64,000 nt of DNA from Flavobacterium anhuiense. GTDB taxonomy: Bacteria; Bacteroidota; Bacteroidia; Flavobacteriales; Flavobacteriaceae. Under the pieces are notes generated by a model. That model saw nothing but the letters and a program-made list of their open reading frames with translations. It did no database searches and was not told where the DNA came from. Both the position numbers and the translations under genes were made by a program. Below are positions 56,502 through 62,825 of the stretch, piece by piece. Every line of letters begins with the position of its first letter. Position 1 is the first letter of the stretch. Location of the stretch: assembly GCF_004151235.1 (NCBI RefSeq), contig NZ_JUIV01000008.1:62001-126000 (forward strand). The letters are read 5' to 3'.

Positions 56502-57566
56502 TTGTTACCTCCCCTCCGTTCCCGCACGAATCCTTTCGTGTGGGGATATGTTTGTCCAAACTCTGCTTCTAAACCATCTGAAAACGAAACTAAAAAAACA
56601 TCTCCCGCACAACAAAAAGGACCTTCTAAAAAAGAAACCAGAGGAATAGCAAAAGCAGATAGAAAAGCGAATGATTATCTGGAGCAGAAAATAGATGTAA
56701 AACCTACCGTTAATTACGACCCGCAACAGGAATTTATAAATAGTCTGTTAATGGTTGATGTTGGGGATTCAATTTGGCATCAGAAAAAAAGTGATTGCCC
56801 AAATTGTGATAAAGATATTACACTTGATGAAATTAAAAAGATTTGTGTAGACAAAAGAAACAATTGTCTAGTTGAGGATGAAACCATGATAAGAGCCGCT
56901 CTTCCTTATTTAAATATATATCGTAAAAAAGTTGGCATAAATACTTGTATACGAAAGGCTCACTTTTTAGCTCAAATTTCTCAAGAAAGTAAATTTTACA
57001 GTTTGCAGGAAAACTTTAATTGGTATTGGGAGAAGCTTATAGGTAAATTCTCATCATATTTTAATCAATTTAGAACACGTCTTGAAAAAGAAACCGAGGC
57101 GAAAAGGTTAGGAAGAATTAATCGATTACCTACGCCTGGGCTAACTTTAAATCAACAAATTGAATTGGCTAATGCAATATATGGACACACACACCCGCTA
57201 GGCAGATTACACATAAACACAGGAGATGGATGGTTGTATAGTGGGAAAGGCTTTAAACAGATTACGTGGAAGGAGAATTATCAAAATCTAGAAAGATATT
57301 TCAATACTCATATGAAGGATGATAATGAACCTGATGTAGATTGGACAGATGGAGACAACCCATACAAATTGAAAAATAATCCAAAAGATGCTATAACTAG
57401 TGCATTGGCTTATTGGGGCAAGAATAATATAAATTCTCTTGCAAATGAAAATAATGCAAAAGCTGTTGAAAAAGTTTCTTTAAAAATTAATGCGATCGCT
57501 GATGGTTTGAAAGAGAGGCAAAGATTTTTCAAAAAAGCTAATGATATATTAAAGCTTAGTGAGTAA
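56502..57566 (+). CDS. Orphan effector cassette: linker plus GH19 chitinase/lysozyme-like domain
   Basis: An open frame of 354 codons without a convincing start: it begins with TTG and its first 20 codons run through a palindromic repeat. From 56562 it carries the same linker as the effector, then a GH19-type domain: AHFLAQISQESKFYSLQENFNW holds the likely catalytic glutamates (codons 56985-56987 and 57009-57011), and WLYSGKGFKQITWKENY and the C-terminal KEN/ALAYWGKNN fit endolysin-like GH19. The Ig-like delivery head is absent, so it is probably silent unless recombined behind the head at 53409. It overlaps the next gene by 8 bases. Confidence 0.78.
   Translation: MLPPLRSRTNPFVWGYVCPNSASKPSENETKKTSPAQQKGPSKKETRGIAKADRKANDYLEQKIDVKPTVNYDPQQEFINSLLMVDVGDSIWHQKKSDCPNCDKDITLDEIKKICVDKRNNCLVEDETMIRAALPYLNIYRKKVGINTCIRKAHFLAQISQESKFYSLQENFNWYWEKLIGKFSSYFNQFRTRLEKETEAKRLGRINRLPTPGLTLNQQIELANAIYGHTHPLGRLHINTGDGWLYSGKGFKQITWKENYQNLERYFNTHMKDDNEPDVDWTDGDNPYKLKNNPKDAITSALAYWGKNNINSLANENNAKAVEKVSLKINAIADGLKERQRFFKKANDILKLSE
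56519..56545. repeat. REP-like palindrome at the 5' edge of an orphan cassette
   Basis: CCCGCACGAATCCTTTCGTGTGGGG, an imperfect palindrome whose arms CCCGCACGA and TCGTGTGGGG pair around ATCCT. Nothing homologous to the effector head lies upstream, and 17 bases downstream the 108-bp linker repeat begins. Confidence 0.7.
56562..56669 (+). repeat. 108-bp linker repeat, copy B (in the orphan GH19 cassette)
   Basis: Identical to 54132-54239. Similarity continues imperfectly for about 30 bases further (ATGATTATCTGGAGCAGAAAATAGATGTAAAA) and then ends. Confidence 0.93.
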
Positions 57567-58155
57567 AGCAGGTACTTTTTCAAATCTAGATATAGGAACT
57601 GTTGTAGTTGTTTCTGGTGAGGGTTCAAAAAAAATCCAAGATTGGGTTGTTTATAAAACTAATATTTATTTTAATATGTCGCTAGAGACATACGAGAAAC
57701 AAAAAACTGAAAATAAATTACCTGTTGAAGATTATTCTATTTTTCTATCAAGAGATGCACATGGTGATAAAACCAAATATGGGAAGCATTCTAATATGAG
57801 ATACGGAAAAAATAATGAAACTCCACCTGGAGAATATTATTTAATCCCTAAATCTGATGGTCAAAAATACAAAATATATCTGAGTGATGATGGTAAATCT
57901 GCATCCATTAATGGACCACATGGAATAAGAGCAGGTATTGCTATTCATCAATATAGTCCAAAATATTCTATTGGTTGTTTGACTACGGTAACTGGTCAAG
58001 ATACAAAATTAGTAGAAGAATTGCTTTCGAAATTAGAAGACTTACCACTAAATGATGAGCGACCTGTAAGGATTATTGTAGAACAGAGGTCTGTAAAAGA
58101 AGAAAAATGGGATAATACAGAAATAGGAGATACGAAATGGACTGGAATATTATAA
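57559..58155 (+). CDS. YkuD/DUF5675-like enzyme of the GH19 cassette
   Basis: A 198-residue protein with no signal peptide, GTG start at 57559 inside the end of the GH19 frame (8-base overlap). The core TPPGEYYLIPKSDGQ, IRAGIAIHQYSPKYSIGCLTT resembles the L,D-transpeptidase-like fold, with the cysteine codon at 57976-57978 and SIGC in place of the usual SHGC. The equivalent domain is fused to the lysozyme-like domain in the full effector, but here it is a separate coupled gene. An in-frame stop just upstream argues against a recent frameshift. Confidence 0.75.
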   Translation: MSKAGTFSNLDIGTVVVVSGEGSKKIQDWVVYKTNIYFNMSLETYEKQKTENKLPVEDYSIFLSRDAHGDKTKYGKHSNMRYGKNNETPPGEYYLIPKSDGQKYKIYLSDDGKSASINGPHGIRAGIAIHQYSPKYSIGCLTTVTGQDTKLVEELLSKLEDLPLNDERPVRIIVEQRSVKEEKWDNTEIGDTKWTGIL

Positions 58156-58163
58156 AAAACAAA

Positions 58164-59291
58164 ATGAAATATATTAGTATTTCACTAATTATTTTATCTG
58201 CTTCTTGCAATGGACAACATGAAAAAAATAAAAAAATGAATAGGCAAACAAACGAAAAAATTTCATCATTCAATATTTTTAATGATGGAGGTATGAATAT
58301 AAATTTTGAAAAATTTATTACTGACAATAAGGAAAGAATAAGATCTGAAGTAAATAAGTATGGTTATAAGGTACCAGATACAAATACATTCTACGATAAG
58401 ATTAAATTCTATTATAATTGGGATATCAAAGATTATACAAATATTATTGTTTTAGAAAATGATATGTTTCCTGTTGTTATTAAGGATTATAATTTAATCT
58501 ATGTGGAAAATTCTGACGGGGAAGAAATAGATGGTCAATTAATTAGTAATTACAATAAATTTATATTTTATGATGACAACCCAGCTTTAGCTTGGTTGAA
58601 ATTAAGACATCCATATCTATTGGATGATTTGGTAAGTGTTTATGGATTTACTGAAAACAATGACATATTAAAATTTGTTTTTAGCCGTACTAATTTTGAA
58701 AGTAAATCAGTACTTATTGAACTTCTGTTTCAAGATCATGAAACCAAATTGAAATTACGTGAAAAGATGGTTAAGAAATTAAGGGAAATAAAATTTAATA
58801 ATGAAATTTCAACAGACTATGGTGTTGTTGTTGGAGCTGATGTTTATTCTAATTTTTCAGACTTAATCCAAGAAATCAGAAAAAAGCCAAATGACTTTCA
58901 AAAAAGTGATTATCAAATTGCTTTCTTATTAAATGAAATTATTTTGTCAGGGATAAGAGGGATTGTAGATGAGGATTTGGATGAAAACCCAGATTATATA
59001 AAAGTTTTACAGAATAATAATTATTATGGTTTTGAAAGGTTAAAAAATTATCTTGAACATGAATATTCAAATTCTTTAAGTTATAACTCTAAATATAAAA
59101 TAAACGATTCAGACGGCTATACAAATCTGAGAAAAGAGAAAAATACATCTTCTGAAATTCTTCAAAAAATAAGCACTGGTTCTGAAGTTCAAGTATTGGA
59201 TAATTCAGGAGATTGGTGGTTGGTACAAACCAAGGAAGGCAAAAAAGGATATGTTTATAAAACTAAGATAAAAGCGGAGTCTTTTCAATAG
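58164..59291 (+). CDS. Lipoprotein with C-terminal SH3b domain, likely immunity protein
   Basis: A 375-residue lipoprotein (MKYISISLIILSASCNGQ, lipobox SASC). I use the ATG at 58164. An ATG at 58137 would lie inside the previous gene and in front of the signal peptide. A helical middle (ALAWLKLRHPYLLDDLVSVYGF) is followed by an SH3b domain of about 55 residues (YTNLRKEKNTSSEILQKI, DNSGDWWLVQT, GKKGYVYKTKI). SH3b domains often bind cell-wall peptide cross-bridges, so the protein may shield the wall from the GH19/YkuD pair encoded directly upstream. The middle region resembles the lipoprotein at 62818. Confidence 0.8.
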   Translation: MKYISISLIILSASCNGQHEKNKKMNRQTNEKISSFNIFNDGGMNINFEKFITDNKERIRSEVNKYGYKVPDTNTFYDKIKFYYNWDIKDYTNIIVLENDMFPVVIKDYNLIYVENSDGEEIDGQLISNYNKFIFYDDNPALAWLKLRHPYLLDDLVSVYGFTENNDILKFVFSRTNFESKSVLIELLFQDHETKLKLREKMVKKLREIKFNNEISTDYGVVVGADVYSNFSDLIQEIRKKPNDFQKSDYQIAFLLNEIILSGIRGIVDEDLDENPDYIKVLQNNNYYGFERLKNYLEHEYSNSLSYNSKYKINDSDGYTNLRKEKNTSSEILQKISTGSEVQVLDNSGDWWLVQTKEGKKGYVYKTKIKAESFQ

Positions 59292-59373
59292 AAGTTTTAC
59301 AACATAGAGAAAAGCAATCACATTTGAATGTCATTTTAGATAATTTATGTGTCCCAAATATCAAATTTACACC

Positions 59374-59468
59374 GCTTCAAAACCATCTGAAACTCAAAAA
59401 CCATCTCCCGCAGAACAAAAGGTCCTTCTAAAAAAGAAACCAGAGGAATAGCAAAAGCTGATAGAAAA
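59374..59468 (+). pseudogene. Linker remnant with frameshift, third copy
   Basis: GCTTCAAAACCATCTGAAACTCAAAAACC and onward encodes a diverged linker (ASKPSETQKPSPAEQK, then GPSKKETRGIAKADRK in the next frame). One A is missing from the CAAAAAGG run seen in the other copies, so the frame breaks at about 59419. It ends exactly at the 157-bp element. A CPKYQIYT reading just upstream suggests cassette sequence extends slightly further 5'. Confidence 0.75.
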
Positions 59469-59625
59469 CCCGATAGCGCGGATTTGCAATCCGTGCCCGC
59501 AAAGATTGGTTTGGTGATTGCCTGGTTATATTTGGAAATAATAAAAAAACACATTAATTTTTGTTTTACTGATTTGTTTTGTGTCTTGCTGTTGCGGGCA
59601 CGGATTGCAAATCCGCGCTATCGGG
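59469..59625. mobile_element. 157-bp palindromic MITE-like element, copy 1
   Basis: Perfect 34-bp terminal inverted repeats (CCCGATAGCGCGGATTTGCA at the outer end) flank an 89-bp AT-rich core. No transposase encoded. It directly follows the linker remnant. No clear target duplication (AAAA on the left, TTTT on the right, which may be an inverted match). Identical over its full length to 61211-61367. Confidence 0.9.
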
Positions 59626-59731
59626 TTTTATGTGCATTTTAAAGGAGCATCCGAACAATCTATTGAAGAAAAGAATTTACAAAAGGAAATAGCTGAAAAA
59701 GGAAAAATAAATGAAATTAATGGAAAAGACT
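59626..59731 (+). pseudogene. C-terminal tail of a lost effector cassette
   Basis: An open frame from the edge of the 157-bp element reads FYVHFKGASEQSIEEKN and ends KINEINGKD-stop at 59731, overlapping the start of the lipoprotein gene at 59711, as an effector-immunity pair would. The catalytic body of this cassette is absent. The fragment is too short to identify the enzyme. Confidence 0.5.
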
Positions 59732-60910
59732 AGATTATTCAAGTTCATAATGGTATTTGTTATATCAATTACCTTGTTAAGTTGTAAAAACGATGATAAA
59801 AAAGAGAACTTAAAAACCGAAATAATAAATTCACAAGATTATAAAGAGGTTATTTTTACAAAAAGTTATAAAACAACTGGCGATATAAGAGAATTAAATA
59901 TTCAATACAACAATTTTCTACTTAAGTTTCGATTTATAGAAGATATAACGTTATTACAATTTGTTGTTGATGGTGAAAATGTTTCTGATTGGAAACAAAT
60001 TTTATTCAATTTTGAATATTTACCTGATAATTACGATGGAATTCGATTATTATTTGATGAAAAAAAATCGAAAGGAATATTATTGTTACCTGGTTACACA
60101 GAACAATATCCAAATTTAATTGCGTATGAATTTGATGAAGATCATTTTTCATATTTAAACAATTTTAATATAAAAGATGAGGATTTAAATAAAATTTCTT
60201 TTGAAAATTTAAATAAAGAATGGAAAAAAGGCTCTTTTAAGTTAACTAAAAAATCAGACAAATATATTTTAACTTTTTGTGATGTTTCAAAAAAGAATAT
60301 TTTAAATTTTGAAAGTTCTGTATTCAATGATCTTTTGCCAGAAACAGAGATAAAAAAATATATTGATAAAGTTACAAAATCAGAAAAGGCTAAATCCAAT
60401 CGTAATTATAGTTTGTCTGAATTTTTAGAAGATATAAAGAAGAAAGGTCTTGAACGTTTTTTCGAAAAAAAATGTGATCTTAATCAAGATAATCGCGAAG
60501 ATGAAATTTATGTTTTTTGGGATAGTAAAGAGGAAAAATTTCTTGTTTATATTGTTCTTTTGAATGAAGATTCATCTGTTCAAAAAACGTTTGAGAATGA
60601 AAATATACTTACTCCACCTGCGCCAAACTCTACAGGTACAGGACTTAATGGTATAAAATGGAATAATTATGATTTTACTTTCGTTGATAATATTTCTGAA
60701 GGACCTACACAAACCAGATTCATAACATTTCAATATGATAAAATAAATAAACAGATAAAACTTCAAAAATATAGTATAGTAACAACATATGCAGATGAAT
60801 CAAAAAATTGGGAGAATACATTTACAACAAATAATTTTGGAGAAGTACAATTCATAGATTACGATAGTAAGACTATTGATGATTTATGTAATAATAAAAA
60901 TAGTAGATAA
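59711..60910 (+). CDS. Lipoprotein, likely orphan immunity protein
   Basis: A 399-residue lipoprotein (lipobox TLLSC, Cys25 from the ATG at 59711; an ATG at 59720 is also possible). The middle reads PDNYDGIRLLFDEKKSKGILLLPGYTE, and the C-terminal half, with CDLNQDNREDEIYVFWDSKE, resembles the FG-GAP/calcium-loop style of secreted proteins, with further aromatic beta strands. It follows the tail of a destroyed effector cassette and would be a retained, orphan immunity gene. No domain recognised with confidence. Confidence 0.72.
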   Translation: MKLMEKTRLFKFIMVFVISITLLSCKNDDKKENLKTEIINSQDYKEVIFTKSYKTTGDIRELNIQYNNFLLKFRFIEDITLLQFVVDGENVSDWKQILFNFEYLPDNYDGIRLLFDEKKSKGILLLPGYTEQYPNLIAYEFDEDHFSYLNNFNIKDEDLNKISFENLNKEWKKGSFKLTKKSDKYILTFCDVSKKNILNFESSVFNDLLPETEIKKYIDKVTKSEKAKSNRNYSLSEFLEDIKKKGLERFFEKKCDLNQDNREDEIYVFWDSKEEKFLVYIVLLNEDSSVQKTFENENILTPPAPNSTGTGLNGIKWNNYDFTFVDNISEGPTQTRFITFQYDKINKQIKLQKYSIVTTYADESKNWENTFTTNNFGEVQFIDYDSKTIDDLCNNKNSR

Positions 60911-60983
60911 TACTAACAGGGGAGTATTTGAATCCAATATCATTTGCATGTTCAATCTTTTAACTCCACTTTAAAAATATAAA

Positions 60984-61210
60984 ATGAGACACCTAAAATT
61001 TATTAGTATTATTTGTTTTACTTTTTTGATGTCTTTTTGTAAAAAAGAAACTAAAATAAAAAGTGTTCATTCAATTGAAAACTCACTAAAATTAAATGTT
61101 ATAGATACTTTAATAGAATCAATAGATTCTTCTAAAATATGTAACATTCAAGACAACAAACAAAAAATCATAGAATTATTCTTTAAAAGTTTCCAAAAAG
61201 ACTACAATAA
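60984..61210 (+). pseudogene. Lipoprotein gene truncated by the 157-bp element
   Basis: Codes for 75 residues with an N-terminal lipoprotein signal (MRHLKFISIICFTFLMSFCKK, lipobox MSFC) up to FKSFQKDYN, then runs into the element and ends within it after about 15 more codons. The normal remainder is not found on the other side, where effector linker sequence begins. Probably the start of a fourth immunity lipoprotein. Confidence 0.7.
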
Positions 61211-61367
61211 CCCGATAGCGCGGATTTGCAATCCGTGCCCGCAAAGATTGGTTTGGTGATTGCCTGGTTATATTTGGAAATAATAAAAAAACACATTAAT
61301 TTTTGTTTTACTGATTTGTTTTGTGTCTTGCTGTTGCGGGCACGGATTGCAAATCCGCGCTATCGGG
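61211..61367. mobile_element. 157-bp palindromic MITE-like element, copy 2
   Basis: Identical over 157 bases to the copy at 59469-59625, including both 34-bp ends. Left neighbour is a truncated lipoprotein gene, right neighbour is effector linker (CAGAAAATAGATGTAAAA). Confidence 0.9.
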
Positions 61368-62825
61368 CAGAAAATAGATGTAAAAAAAGAAATTTGGAAA
61401 GATCCATTTATTGAAAAGATTAATAGTTACTTAACCGTTAATATTGGTGGATATTGGGCAGACAAAAATAAAGGAAAGTGTGTTTGCAAAGAAAATAATT
61501 TCTATTGGAGCAATAAATTAACCTGCGACGAACGCAAAAAAGTTCTTGAAGTATGCGCAAAACTTTGGGGAGAGGATAAAAAGAAAGACAAAGCAAGTGA
61601 ACTAATGGCTATTATGCATCTTGAAACGGGTGAGAAAAACATGTTTAAGCCTTACGCTGACAATGGAGCTGACTATTCTGGTTTAATACAATTTAGCGAC
61701 GTTTCAGCCAAAAAATTAGGCACTACAAGAGCTGAGCTAAAGAAGATGACCTTTATCAAGCAAATGGATTATGTTCATGATTATTTTGCTTCAAAGAAAG
61801 AAATATCAAACATGGTAGACTTGTATTTGTATGTTTTAAAGCCCAATGCTGTAGGAAATGGAAATAATCCTGATTATGTTCTCTTTGACGAAAGTATTTC
61901 AGTGCCGGATGGCGATGGAAGCCAAACAAGTGCTAAGCAAAGGGGTATTAATATTGGTATTGAGCCTTGGGTAACGAAATACGGCTATTCCTCAAATCCT
62001 TCATTTATGAAAGGCGAGGAACATACCCAACGAAAAAAGTGGGTTTACACCAGACAGCGTTTTGAAGACCGTTGGGGATTTATAAACGGAAAAACCACAG
62101 TGGCTGATGTTATTTTAGAATTAAAGGAAAAGCATTATGATCCTGGAGCAAAAGAGCTTTTTAAAGGTATCTGTGAAAATGCTGAAGAAGGAAGTGTTGA
62201 TATCAGTGACAGAGCACCATGGATGGAAGTAGCTGTTAATGAAGCTAAAATTTATGGTGGCAAAAAACAAAATTTAATACAAGATAGAGTAACAATGTAC
62301 CATAAAGAAGGAGCTAGCTATCTAGGTAAAAAAGATGCCTGGTGTTCATCATTTGCATGCTGGTGTCTTGAAAATAGTAATCCTGATTATCCTTCACCCC
62401 ATTCACCAGGATCTAGATCATTTATTAATAATAAAACGGTTGAAAAATGTGAAGTATTTTACGGTGCAATAGCTACATTTTCTGATTGTAATAAAAATGG
62501 TATTGTTGAAAGCTCAGGACATGTAACTTTTGTTTATGGAAAAATAAATGGCACAGATAATTATGCCGTGTTAGGAGGAAACCAAAATAATATGATTAAA
62601 GTTTCATCGTATGACTGTAGTGGAAACGTTTTCCACAGTCATTATAGTGCCAAGAAAAAAAGAGACGTATATAAAAAATTTATGGGTTTTTTCAAGCCTA
62701 AGGGGTATCAAATAAAAACAACTGAAAAATTAACGGCATCAGATGTGTATTCAAATCCTGACGAAGCAAATAAATCAATAGGATTAAGTTCAATTAAAAC
62801 TGTTAAAGGGGAGAAAGATGATTAA
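61323..62825 (+). CDS. Orphan effector cassette: lysozyme-like plus CHAP/TIGR02594 amidase-like domains
   Basis: An open frame of 500 codons whose first 15 (GTG start) come from the 157-bp element. Effector homology starts at 61368 (QKIDVKKEIWKDPF) and follows the first effector through NIGGYWADKNKGKCVC. The lysozyme-like domain has LETGEK (Glu codon 61623-61625) and YSGLIQFSDVSAKKLGT. From about 62215 comes a CHAP-type domain of the TIGR02594 kind: PWMEVAVNEAKIYGGKK, WCSSFACWCLEN (Cys codon 62343-62345), SGHVTFVYG (His codon 62520-62522) and VLGGNQNNMIKVSSYDC. Expected to cut peptidoglycan glycan and peptide bonds. It lacks head and linker start, so it is probably silent. A lipoprotein gene overlaps its last 8 bases. 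Confidence 0.8.
   Translation: MSCCCGHGLQIRAIGQKIDVKKEIWKDPFIEKINSYLTVNIGGYWADKNKGKCVCKENNFYWSNKLTCDERKKVLEVCAKLWGEDKKKDKASELMAIMHLETGEKNMFKPYADNGADYSGLIQFSDVSAKKLGTTRAELKKMTFIKQMDYVHDYFASKKEISNMVDLYLYVLKPNAVGNGNNPDYVLFDESISVPDGDGSQTSAKQRGINIGIEPWVTKYGYSSNPSFMKGEEHTQRKKWVYTRQRFEDRWGFINGKTTVADVILELKEKHYDPGAKELFKGICENAEEGSVDISDRAPWMEVAVNEAKIYGGKKQNLIQDRVTMYHKEGASYLGKKDAWCSSFACWCLENSNPDYPSPHSPGSRSFINNKTVEKCEVFYGAIATFSDCNKNGIVESSGHVTFVYGKINGTDNYAVLGGNQNNMIKVSSYDCSGNVFHSHYSAKKKRDVYKKFMGFFKPKGYQIKTTEKLTASDVYSNPDEANKSIGLSSIKTVKGEKDD
61368..61492 (+). repeat. Conserved start of the lysozyme-like domain, copy B
   Basis: Counterpart of 54255-54379. It begins exactly at the edge of the 157-bp element. 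Confidence 0.85.

Noticed and set aside
57540-57570. A frameshift splitting one GH19-YkuD fusion gene into two
   Set aside because: In the frame of the second gene a TAA lies immediately upstream (57550-57552) of its GTG, and the 8-base overlap is typical of coupled genes. A clean one-base correction does not give a sensible fusion.
59469-59625. Open reading through the 157-bp element giving a hydrophobic peptide (KIGLVIAWLYLEIIKKH...)
   Set aside because: The element is 157 bases, its frame depends on the neighbours, and the inverted ends dominate the sequence. It is more likely a non-coding palindromic element than a gene.
61226-61414. A 62-codon frame starting in the truncated lipoprotein and running through the 157-bp element
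   Set aside because: It consists almost completely of element sequence and ends in effector linker sequence out of frame.
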